Assembly (NCBI RefSeq): GCF_014646055.1
Contig: NZ_BMMS01000034.1
Span: 1-64,000, forward strand
Length of the DNA: 64,000 bases
Reading direction: 5' to 3'
Source: Wenjunlia tyrosinilytica
Lineage (GTDB): Bacteria > Actinomycetota > Actinomycetes > Streptomycetales > Streptomycetaceae
Made by a program: the position numbers and the translations under genes. Shown one piece after another: positions 56,833-64,000 of this stretch. A model generated the notes under the pieces. It worked only from the letters and a program-made list of their open reading frames with translations, was not told where the DNA came from and searched no databases. The number at the start of each line of letters is the position of its first letter. Position 1 is the first letter of the stretch.

Positions 56833-57420
56833 TCAGTCGGCCTCGGCCCTGTGCGGGACGAAGGCGCCGAGGTCCAGGCTGATGTCGAACGGAACGGGAC
56901 GTTTCACGGTGCCCCGGAAGATTCCGGCTGGGGCGTACCGGCGGGTCGGGGCGTCCAGCTCGTAGACATGCGTGACCGGCGTGCCGCCCTCGTCCTCGAT
57001 GCACCAGTAGTGGTCGATGCCGGCCTCCGCGTATTTGCGGAGTTTGACGGTTCGGTCCCGGTGGGCGGACTCGGGCGGGACGACCTCCACGACCAGTTGC
57101 ACATCGGCGGGATCGAACCATGTGCGGTCGGGATCGTACGGCGCGGTGGTCACGAGGAGGTCCGGCTCCGGCCGGTTGCGCTGGTCGAGCCGGATGGTCA
57201 TCTCCCGCTCCACTTCGACTCCGGCGGGTGCCTGCTCGGCGAGCGCGACGGTGAGCGCGGTGACCAGGCGCCCATGCCAGGACCGTAGCGGGGACATCAT
57301 GAAGACGAGGGCTCCGTCGATCAGCTCGGTGCGGCGGGGCGCCTCGGGGAGGCGGTCCAGGTCCTCCGCGAACCAGCCTTCCGCGCGCGGCGGGCGCATC
57401 CAGTCGGGCAGTGCGGTCAT
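56833..57420 (-). CDS. Uma2 family (DUF820) endonuclease-fold protein
   Basis: A 195-residue Uma2 protein with a PD-(D/E)xK fold. It shows RRTELIDGALVFMMSPLRSW, the acidic metal ligands in PEPDLLVTT, QLVVEVVPPESAHRDRTVKL and KYAEAGIDHYWCIE. The family is widespread in Streptomyces and is thought to be nuclease-like, with no defined role. The start has a weak ribosome site. Confidence 0.9.
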   Translation of the reverse strand: MTALPDWMRPPRAEGWFAEDLDRLPEAPRRTELIDGALVFMMSPLRSWHGRLVTALTVALAEQAPAGVEVEREMTIRLDQRNRPEPDLLVTTAPYDPDRTWFDPADVQLVVEVVPPESAHRDRTVKLRKYAEAGIDHYWCIEDEGGTPVTHVYELDAPTRRYAPAGIFRGTVKRPVPFDISLDLGAFVPHRAEAD

Positions 57421-57469
57421 GGGACAACGCTGGCGACTCCGGCTGTCGGCGGAGGAGGGCTCGGGCTGG

Positions 57470-58624
57470 TCAGACGGCCGCGGCCATGCGCTTCACCGCT
57501 TCCCTCAGGAGGTCCGGGGACGTGGCCAGGTTCAGGCGGGCGTAGCCCTCGCCGCCTGTGCCGAAGCCTTGGTTCGAGGTGAGGGCCACGCGTCCCCGGT
57601 CCAGGAAGGTCTGGGCAGGGTCGTCGCCCAGGCCGAGGGCCCGGCAGTCCAGCCAGGCCAGGAAGGTGCCCTCGGGCGGGCGGTAGACGATTCCCGGCAG
57701 GCGCTCCGCCAGGAGGGTGGTCAGCAGGTGGCGGTTTTCGTCGAGGCCCGTCAGGAGGGCGTCCAGCCAGTCCCCTCCGTGGCGCAGGGCCGCCGCGTGG
57801 GCTATCGCGCCCAGGTGGCTCGGGCCGTGGCCGACCTCCTCCGGCATACGGGCCAGGTCGCCGAGGGCCTCGGGGCCCGCTATGGCCAGGGCCGCCTTGA
57901 GTCCGGCCAGGTTCCATGCCTTCGACGCCGACATCAGGGAGAACGCGCGCTCCGCGCCCGGCACCGACAGGTACGGCACATGCGTCGCGCCCGGCAGCAC
58001 GATCGGGGCGTGGATCTCGTCGGCCACGACCCGCACACCGTGCGCGTTCGCCAGCCGCGTCACGGCGGACAGTTCGGCCTCGGTGTGGACGGTGCCGGTG
58101 GGGTTGTGCGGGCTGCACAGCAGGTAGGCGGCCGGTCGCCCGCCCTCCCTCGCGCGGAGGAACGCCGCCTCGGTGGCCTCGAGGTCGAGCCGGTGGTCGC
58201 AGCCGAGCGGGGCCTCGACGATCCGGCGGTCCATGTGCTCCACGAACAGGTAGAACGGCTGGTAGACCGGCGAGTTGACCACCACGGCGTCACCCGGGCC
58301 GGTCACCAGCTTCAGCATCTCGACGATGCCCAGCATCACATCGGGCACGATCGCCGTGTGCGCGGGTTCCACGTGCCAGCCCCAGCGCTTCGTCGCGAAC
58401 TCGTCGAGCGCCTCGGCGTACGCCGGTCCCGCCGGGTAGCCGGTGTCGCCGAGGTCGAGCGCGTCGGCGAGCGCCCGCTTGATCGGCTCGGCGAGCGGCA
58501 CGTCCATCTCCGCCACCCAGACGGGCAGGACGTCGTCGGGGTACTGGCGCCACTTCATGCTGGTGCGGCGGCGCAGTTCCTCCACGGACAGCTGGCAGAG
58601 CGGGTTGGATCCGCGGCTCTCCAT
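57470..58624 (-). CDS. MalY/PatB-type PLP-dependent aminotransferase or cystathionine beta-lyase
   Basis: A 384-residue fold-type I PLP enzyme. PLP-Lys lies in [32 protein letters not shown] and [11 protein letters not shown] are the cofactor-binding motifs, and the C-terminal Arg is in [10 protein letters not shown]. The MalY/PatB group cleaves cystathionine or transaminates; by sequence the beta C-S lyase activity is likely. Same strand as the Uma2 gene, 50 bases upstream of it. Confidence 0.9.
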   Translation of the reverse strand: MESRGSNPLCQLSVEELRRRTSMKWRQYPDDVLPVWVAEMDVPLAEPIKRALADALDLGDTGYPAGPAYAEALDEFATKRWGWHVEPAHTAIVPDVMLGIVEMLKLVTGPGDAVVVNSPVYQPFYLFVEHMDRRIVEAPLGCDHRLDLEATEAAFLRAREGGRPAAYLLCSPHNPTGTVHTEAELSAVTRLANAHGVRVVADEIHAPIVLPGATHVPYLSVPGAERAFSLMSASKAWNLAGLKAALAIAGPEALGDLARMPEEVGHGPSHLGAIAHAAALRHGGDWLDALLTGLDENRHLLTTLLAERLPGIVYRPPEGTFLAWLDCRALGLGDDPAQTFLDRGRVALTSNQGFGTGGEGYARLNLATSPDLLREAVKRMAAAV

Positions 58625-58780
58625 ATCTCAACTGTGCTGGGTGCGCCCACCGCCGGGCAACAGGTACGACCGGGGGTTTTGGGCCTGACAGTCCGGGCGC
58701 CCCGCCCCGCCCGATACCCAGGAGGCGCCCAGCCCCGCCCGGTACCCCGGACGCGCCCCGCCCCGATCGCCTGCCGCGCC

Positions 58781-60013
58781 TTACGTGGCCGGGTCCGCCA
58801 CCGGGGCGGGTGGCTGGCGCTGGAGGCGCAGCTGCAACCAGCAGGAGAGCCGGTCGTCGGGGTGGTCGAGGTCGATGCCGAACAGCTCCCGGGCCCGCCT
58901 CAGCCGGTACTTGAGCGTGTTGGGGTGGACGGTCAGCCGCTGGGCCGCCTCCGCGACATTGCCGACCGCGTCCAGCCAGGCGGTGACCGAGGCGGCGTAG
59001 TCGGTGCCGCGGGCGCGGTCGTGCTCGACCATCGCGTCGATGCCCGGGTGGCGCAGCCCGGGCCTGCGGGCGAGCTGGTCCGACAGGTGGACGAGGAGCA
59101 CCCGGGCATGCGTCGCCGCGAGGTCGGACACCGGCGGAGCGTCCGGATCGGTGGTGGTCACGCGCAGGATGTCGTCCACCTCGGCGCGCAGCTCGGGCAG
59201 CTCGGCCGGATCGGCGGCCTGGCGGCTCACGGCGGCGCGGACCGTTGCGTCCAGGGTGCGGCCGAGGGCGGCGACGGCCTGCTCGGCGAGACGGCGGGCG
59301 GTGGCCGGGGAGTCGTGCGGCAGGAGGACGTAGACGGTGCGCCCCACGGTGGCCACGGCCGACTCCGCGTGCACGGCCGCCCAGTGCCGGGCCGCGGCGG
59401 CGCTCAGCCGGACGGCGAGGGGGACCCCGCGCTCCGGGACACCGGCGGGCGCGAGACCGAGCAGGGTCAGGCGCGGACGGTCGGGCAGCCCCAGGCGGAA
59501 CCGCGCTTCCTCGGGCCCCCAGCCGCCGTCCAGCGCGCCGCGCAGCGCGTCCTCATGGGCCCGCATCTCGAGCTCGGCGGCGCTGCGGCGGCGCAGCATG
59601 TGCAGGGCGGCGAGACGGGCGCCGTCCAGCAGGGCCCGGCCGCCGTCGGCGTCGATGGGGGTGTCTGCCTCGATGGCCCAGATGGTGCCGAGCGGCAGGT
59701 CGCCGGCCCGGATGGCGACCGCGGCGCGGGGCAGCTCGTCCGGGGCGAGGACCGCCAGGCGGACCACACCGGTGGCAGCCAGGACGTCCCGGTACTGGCG
59801 CAGCTGCTCGGGCTGGTCGGGCACGCGCCGGTTGAGGATGCCGCGGCGGCGCAGCTCGTCGATGCGCTGGCCGGGCAGCGAGGAGTACGCGAGCACGCGG
59901 TGGTCCAGGTCCTCGATCGCCACGGACCCGCCGATGACCGCCGCGATGGCGTTGGCCAGGGCGAACAGCTCCTCGCTGGTCCCGTCGAGGGTTGGCGATT
60001 CCGGCAATTCCAT
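58781..60013 (-). CDS. PucR/CdaR-type transcriptional regulator
   Basis: A 410-residue regulator. A GAF-like N-terminus (FALANAIAAVIGGSVAIEDL) and a middle domain are followed by the C-terminal HTH_30 (LDAVGNVAEAAQRLTVHPNT, LKYRLRRARELFGIDLD). PucR proteins control purine or amino-acid catabolism. It is divergent from the decarboxylase and permease genes, which makes them probable targets. ATG with a weak ribosome site. Confidence 0.9.
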   Translation of the reverse strand: MELPESPTLDGTSEELFALANAIAAVIGGSVAIEDLDHRVLAYSSLPGQRIDELRRRGILNRRVPDQPEQLRQYRDVLAATGVVRLAVLAPDELPRAAVAIRAGDLPLGTIWAIEADTPIDADGGRALLDGARLAALHMLRRRSAAELEMRAHEDALRGALDGGWGPEEARFRLGLPDRPRLTLLGLAPAGVPERGVPLAVRLSAAAARHWAAVHAESAVATVGRTVYVLLPHDSPATARRLAEQAVAALGRTLDATVRAAVSRQAADPAELPELRAEVDDILRVTTTDPDAPPVSDLAATHARVLLVHLSDQLARRPGLRHPGIDAMVEHDRARGTDYAASVTAWLDAVGNVAEAAQRLTVHPNTLKYRLRRARELFGIDLDHPDDRLSCWLQLRLQRQPPAPVADPAT

Positions 60014-60080
60014 GGGCGGAGCCTAGGCGATTTCGCCAACGACCGGCAGGGCCGCAGCCCCCAGCATGGTGCGAACCGCC

Positions 60081-60192
60081 CGGTTCGCCGGACTGCCGGA
60101 CTGCCGGTTCGCCGGTCCGTCGGTCCGTCGGTCCGTCGGTTCGCCGGTCCGTCGGTTCGCCGGTCCGTCGGTCCGTCGGTCCGTGGGTCCCC
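60081..60192. repeat. 8-bp tandem repeat array between PucR and decarboxylase genes
   Basis: Fourteen back-to-back octamers, each cggttcgc, cggactgc, cggtccgt or a close variant, with an exact period of eight. It sits in the shared promoter region of the divergent genes. A second, 17-bp CCG/CCA-rich repeat follows at 60240-60308. Confidence 0.9.
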
Positions 60193-60321
60193 GGGATCGC
60201 CACCGGCACATCACCGCGCGCTCACCCCCCGATGAGCGACCAGCCGCCGCCCCCAACCAGCCGCCGCCCCCAACCACCCGCCGCCAACCAGCCGCCCCCA
60301 CCAACCAGCGAGGAGAGGTCC

Positions 60322-61662
60322 ATGCCACGTGGGACCACCACGACCGTGTCCCCGGCCGAGCCCCTTGACCGGACCCGGCCCCCGGCCGGGTCGTCCGCCA
60401 CCGAGCGGCTGGCCGGGCTCTTTCCGCCCGGCACCACGGTCGGGCCGGACGGCGCCCTGGTCATCGGCGGATGCCACGTGGAGGAGCTCGCCGAGCGGTA
60501 CGGCACCCCGGCGCTGGTCGTGGACGAGAACGCCCTGCGGGCCCGGGCCCGCAGATACGCGGACGGGCTCGCCGACCGGTGGCCGAACTCCCGGGTGGCC
60601 TTCGCCTCCAAGGCGTTCCCCTGCACCGGCGTGTACCGCGTGCTCTCCGACGAAGGCCTGGGCATCGACGTGGCGAGCGGCGGTGAGCTGACCCTGGCGC
60701 TCGCCGGGGGCGCCGACCCCGAGGGCCTGGTGGTGCACGGCAATGCCAAGACCGAGGAAGAGCTCCGGATGGCCGTGGACGCCGGCGCCGGTCTGATCGT
60801 CATCGACAACTTCGACGACATCGACCGCCTCGAGCGGATCCTCGCCGAGACGCGCGGCCGCGAGCAGGGTGTGCTGGTCCGGGTGACCCCCGACATCCGC
60901 CCCGACACCCATGAGGCGATCACCACCGGGCAGCGCGGCTCCAAGTTCGGCCTCCTGGTGGACCAGGCGCGTGAGGCAATCGCCAGGCTGCGCGGCAGCG
61001 ACCGGCTGCGGCTCGACGGGGTCCATGTCCACGTGGGCTCGCAGATCCTCGACACGGAGCCCTTCGCCCGCGCGGTGGAGGCGGTGGCGGAGCTCGGCGA
61101 GTTCGCGGTGTACGACCTCGGCGGCGGCCTCGGCGCCCGTTACACCTACGACGACCGGCCACCGACGGTCGAGGAGTATCTGGACGCGCTGGTCGGCGTC
61201 GCCCGCCGGGTGCTGCCCGCCAAGGCCCGCGTCGTCATCGAGCCCGGCCGGTCGATGGTCGCCGAGGCGGGGGTGTCCCTCTACCGCGTGGTGACCGTCA
61301 AGCACAGCGGCGCCGAGACCTTCGTGGCCGTGGACGGCGGCATGGGCGACAACCTCGAGGTCTCGCTCTACGGGCAGCGTTTCGAGGCCGCCGTCGCCAC
61401 CCGCGTGGGCGGCGGGCGCCCCGTTCGCCTGGTCGGCCGCCACTGCGAGTCCGGGGACGTGCTCAGCGCCGGGGTGCCGCTGCCCGATCCGCGGCCCGGC
61501 GACCTGATCGCCGTACCCGTCACCGGCGCCTACACCTACTCACTCAGCAACAACTACAACGGCGCCCGCAGGCCCCCCGTCGTGATGTGCCGCGACGGCG
61601 AGTCACGGCCGGTCGTGCGCCGCGAGACGTACGAGGACCTGATGCGCCGCGATCTGGTCTGA
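60322..61662 (+). CDS. PLP-dependent decarboxylase (diaminopimelate/ornithine decarboxylase family)
   Basis: A 446-residue fold-type III decarboxylase. PLP-Lys is K97 in VAFASKAFPC; other motifs are HVHVGSQI, the glycine-rich GGGLGARYTYDD, EPGRSMVAEAGVSLY, the catalytic Cys region GRHCESGDVLS, and YTYSLSNNYNGARRPPVV. It looks LysA-like. Because it is divergent from a PucR regulator and precedes an amino-acid permease, a catabolic or transport-linked role is plausible beside true lysine synthesis. ATG with gaggagagg three bases upstream; the frame is open further 5' through the repeats. Confidence 0.9.
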   Translation: MPRGTTTTVSPAEPLDRTRPPAGSSATERLAGLFPPGTTVGPDGALVIGGCHVEELAERYGTPALVVDENALRARARRYADGLADRWPNSRVAFASKAFPCTGVYRVLSDEGLGIDVASGGELTLALAGGADPEGLVVHGNAKTEEELRMAVDAGAGLIVIDNFDDIDRLERILAETRGREQGVLVRVTPDIRPDTHEAITTGQRGSKFGLLVDQAREAIARLRGSDRLRLDGVHVHVGSQILDTEPFARAVEAVAELGEFAVYDLGGGLGARYTYDDRPPTVEEYLDALVGVARRVLPAKARVVIEPGRSMVAEAGVSLYRVVTVKHSGAETFVAVDGGMGDNLEVSLYGQRFEAAVATRVGGGRPVRLVGRHCESGDVLSAGVPLPDPRPGDLIAVPVTGAYTYSLSNNYNGARRPPVVMCRDGESRPVVRRETYEDLMRRDLV

Positions 61663-61744
61663 GTCCGCCGCTCCTGCTCACCTCCGCTCCCAGCACCGCC
61701 CCGTGAACGTGAACCGCGAACCGCGAACCGTGAAAGAGGCCGCC

Positions 61745-63202
61745 ATGACCACCGATGTGACATTCCGTCACCAACTGCTCAGACGCAAGCCGGTGAACGC
61801 CTTCCTCGCCGACGCCGACGCGTCGGCCCACGGCGGCGGCCTGCGCCGCACGGTCGGAACCTTCCAGCTCACGATGATCGGCATCGGGGCGACCATCGGC
61901 ACCGGCATCTTCTTCGCCCTCGACGCGGCCGTGCCCGAGGCCGGCCCCGCGGTGGTCCTCTCCTTCGTCATCGGCGCGGTCACCGCCGCGCTCACCGCGC
62001 TCTGCTACGCCGAACTGGCCTCCGCCGTCCCGGTCTCGGGCTCGTCGTACTCCTACGCCTACGCCACCCTAGGCGAGTTCGCGGCCTGCGCGGTCGGCTG
62101 GTGCCTCCTGCTGGAGTACGCGGTCTCCGGAGCGGCCATCGCGGTCAGCTGGGGACAGTACCTCAACGACCTGACGGAGCGCCTGTTCGGCTTCCACATG
62201 CCCGACGCGATATCCGCCCCGCCCGGCGCGGGCGGCTACCTCAATCTGCCCGGCGCGGTCCTGGTCCTCATGTGCTGCCTCCTCCTGGTTCGCGGCGCCA
62301 AGGAATCGGCCGTGGTCAACACGGTGATGGTGCTGCTGAAGCTGGGTGTACTGGCGCTGTTCGTGGTCGTGGGCGCCACCGGCTTCCACGCCGGGAACCT
62401 CCACCCCTTCGCCCCCATGGGCATGGCCGGCGTCGGCGCCGCGGCCTCCACCGTCTTCTTCTCCTTCATCGGCCTCGACGCCGTCTCCACCGCGGGCGAG
62501 GAGGTGCGCAATCCGCGCCGTACGCTGCCGCTGGCCATCATCTGCGCCCTGGTCGTCGTGACCACCGTCTACGTACTCGTGGCGCTGGTCGGTGTCGGTG
62601 CCCAGCCCTGGACCTCGTTCAAGGGCCAGGAGGCAGGCCTTTCGGTGATCCTGTCCGATGTGACGGGGGCGGGCTGGCCCGGTGTCCTGCTCTCGGCGGG
62701 CGCGGTGCTCTCGATCGTCAGCGTCACCCTCGTGGTGCTGTACGGGCAGACCCGCATCCTGTACTCGATGGGCCGGGACGGCATCCTGCCGAGCGCCTTC
62801 CACCGGGTGGACGCGCGCACCGGCACCCCGGTGCTGGGCACGGTGATCGTCGGCTCGTTCGTGGCGGTACTGGCCGCCGTCGTGCCCCTCGATGTGCTGG
62901 CGGACCTGACCAGCATGGGGACGCTGGTGGCGTTCGCCGTGGTCTCGATCGGGGTGATGATCCTTCGGCGGACGGCGCCCGGACTGGAGCGCGGCTTCAA
63001 GGTTCCGGGATACCCGGTGGTGCCGGTGCTCTCGGTCGCCTTCTGCGGCTACCTGCTGTACGGCCTGCCCCTGGCGACGTATGTGATGTTCGGCGTCTGG
63101 CTGGTCATGGCGCTGGCGGTGTACTTCTTCTACAGCCGCCACCACTCCAGGCTCCAGCCGGGCGACACGGACGAGGCCACCGAGCCGGCGCTGACGCTCT
63201 GA
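61745..63202 (+). CDS. APC superfamily amino acid permease
   Basis: A 485-residue cationic amino-acid transporter-type permease with about twelve to fourteen membrane segments. Motifs are GIGATIGTGIFFALDAAVPE, CYAELASAVPVSGSSYSYAY, FFSFIGLDAVSTAGEEVRNP and GRDGILPSAFHRVD. The ATG is preceded by agagg six bases earlier. It lies 82 bases after the decarboxylase in the same direction, likely co-transcribed, so uptake and decarboxylation of one amino acid may be linked. Confidence 0.9.
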   Translation: MTTDVTFRHQLLRRKPVNAFLADADASAHGGGLRRTVGTFQLTMIGIGATIGTGIFFALDAAVPEAGPAVVLSFVIGAVTAALTALCYAELASAVPVSGSSYSYAYATLGEFAACAVGWCLLLEYAVSGAAIAVSWGQYLNDLTERLFGFHMPDAISAPPGAGGYLNLPGAVLVLMCCLLLVRGAKESAVVNTVMVLLKLGVLALFVVVGATGFHAGNLHPFAPMGMAGVGAAASTVFFSFIGLDAVSTAGEEVRNPRRTLPLAIICALVVVTTVYVLVALVGVGAQPWTSFKGQEAGLSVILSDVTGAGWPGVLLSAGAVLSIVSVTLVVLYGQTRILYSMGRDGILPSAFHRVDARTGTPVLGTVIVGSFVAVLAAVVPLDVLADLTSMGTLVAFAVVSIGVMILRRTAPGLERGFKVPGYPVVPVLSVAFCGYLLYGLPLATYVMFGVWLVMALAVYFFYSRHHSRLQPGDTDEATEPALTL

Positions 63203-63227
63203 ACCCACCGCGCTCCGGATCAACCGT

Positions 63228-63356
63228 CCCGGAAACCCCGAAGCCCGGAAGCCCGAAACCCCGAAGCCCGGAAGCCCGAAACCCGGAAACCCGGAAACCC
63301 GGAAACCCGGAAACCCGGAAAGCCGGAAACGGAAGCCGGAAACGAAACCCGGAAAG
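63228..63356. repeat. 8-bp tandem repeat array after the permease
   Basis: Around fourteen octamers of cccggaaa or cccggaag type, with a few 7-base copies. It lies in the 390-base gap between permease and glutaminase genes. No terminator is clear in it. Confidence 0.85.
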
Positions 63357-63590
63357 CAGAGTTCGCACCCGCCCCGCGGCCGCGGCCCTCATGGGGCCGT
63401 GGCCGCAGCGGCGAGCGGCCGGGTTCCCGCACGCGAAGGCGATGGCACGCGTGGAACCCCGTTGCCGCAGGGCCCCCGTTTCCCCCGTCACGTTCCCTGC
63501 GGCAAGGACAACTCTGCCCGGCCCCGCTGACGCCTCGCTGACGTCCGGCTGACTGGCGCACAGCCACTTGCCATCGGCCCGGGGCCGGCG

Positions 63591-64000
63591 TCAGAACACC
63601 GACCAGTCGGAGAGTGTCGTGAACGAGTCAAGGGCCGTTGTCGCGCCGACCGAGTTGCCCGACGGGTCCAGCGCGGGGCTCCACGCGCACAGCGCTCCCC
63701 TGCCCGGGACGATCGCCAGGATGCCGCCGCCCACGCCGCTCTTGCCGGGCAGGCCCACGCGGTAGGCGAACTCGCCTGCCGCGTCGTACGTTCCGCAGGT
63801 CAGCAGTACGGCGTTGACCCGCTTCGCGTCGCTGCGCGAGAGCAGCCGGGTGCCGTCCGCCCGCACGCCGTGCCGGGCGAGGAGTCCGCCGACCAGGGCG
63901 AGGTCACGGCAGCTCGCGACCATGGCGCAGTGGGCGTAGTAGTGCTCGAGAACGGTGTCCACAGGGTTGTGGAGATTGCCGAAGTGCGCGATGAAGTGGG
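63591..64000 (-). CDS. glsA: Glutaminase A, 3' part (5' end outside the window)
   Basis: The C-terminal 136 residues of a serine-dependent beta-lactamase-like glutaminase, converting glutamine to glutamate and ammonia. Visible are VDTVLEHYYAHCAMVASCRD, LLARHGVRADGTRLLS, TCGTYDAAGEFAYRVGLPGK and SGVGGGILAIVPG. The catalytic SxxK lies in the missing N-terminus. The gene runs off the right edge. C-terminus ends SDWSVF. Confidence 0.92.
   Translation of the reverse strand, partial: HFIAHFGNLHNPVDTVLEHYYAHCAMVASCRDLALVGGLLARHGVRADGTRLLSRSDAKRVNAVLLTCGTYDAAGEFAYRVGLPGKSGVGGGILAIVPGRGALCAWSPALDPSGNSVGATTALDSFTTLSDWSVF

Noticed and set aside
60081-60192. CRISPR array
   Set aside because: Units are 8 bp with no spacers and no cas genes nearby.
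57017-60235. Plus-strand frame of 1072 codons
   Set aside because: It spans the antisense of three recognisable genes (Uma2, MalY-like, PucR) and the octamer array; no domains.
60232-60321. Upstream ATG for the decarboxylase giving an extra 30 residues
   Set aside because: The added part translates a Pro/Gln repeat array, while the ATG at 60322 has a perfect ribosome site.

Overview
The window is about 72-73% G+C by eye, with GTG/TTG starts, many start/stop overlaps, Wbl, SARP, SpoIIE-type and DUF1707 proteins, and strong GC hairpins without U-tails. This is chromosomal Streptomyces (Actinomycetota) DNA. From 18 kb to 51 kb the order (transglycosylase, AI-2E-type permease, oxyR, fumC, class I fumarase, DUF1707, wbl, glpX, xseBA, ispH, ppgK, ychF) matches what I remember of the S. 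coelicolor core around SCO5029-SCO5061. I see no rRNA, tRNA, CRISPR array, insertion sequence or prophage.

Layout. 0.3-1.9 kb: a gluconate-type permease. 2.1-11.0 kb: a complete Tad/Flp pilus operon (CpaB, CpaE, TadE, CpaF, TadB, TadC, Flp, TadG-like, a lipoprotein, an OmpA-domain protein). Its prepilin peptidase lies at 13.2 kb, behind an anti-sigma-type ATPase, two small unknown genes and a DUF192 protein. 13.9-20.4 kb: aldo/keto reductase, undecaprenyl-PP synthase, PhoH/PIN protein, secreted transglycosylase and AI-2E-type permease. 20.4-21.9 kb: the peroxide-response locus, which looks decayed. Only the 3' end of ahpD is left, ahpC is absent, oxyR has no standard start codon at its expected start site, and a catalase tail lies downstream. 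21.9-30 kb: SpoIIE-type phosphatase, methyltransferase, DUF402 protein, FumC, a patch of broken genes (LysR and a secreted protein), a DinB-like protein and a secreted S33 peptidase. 30.4-36.1 kb: a GntR-HAD-ABC importer cassette with a palindromic operator candidate. 36.3-51.2 kb: housekeeping genes, with a polysaccharide lyase inserted before ychF. 51.5-64 kb: more variable genes: a large SARP regulator, a DUF4232 lipoprotein, an M64 peptidase, a Uma2 protein, a MalY-like lyase, PucR/PLP decarboxylase/APC permease, and the 3' end of a glutaminase.

Functional links. The Tad genes form one assembly machine: TadV cleaves Flp and the TadE-like pseudopilins, CpaF powers assembly, TadB/C form the membrane platform and CpaE localises it. 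The most unusual point is that CpaE is fused in frame to a TadE-like pseudopilin with a good prepilin-peptidase site at the junction, so processing could split the ATPase from the pilin. XseA/XseB, IspH, PpgK and GlpX are ordinary core metabolism and repair. The ABC importer, HAD phosphatase and GntR regulator probably take up and dephosphorylate one phosphorylated or phosphonate-like substrate.
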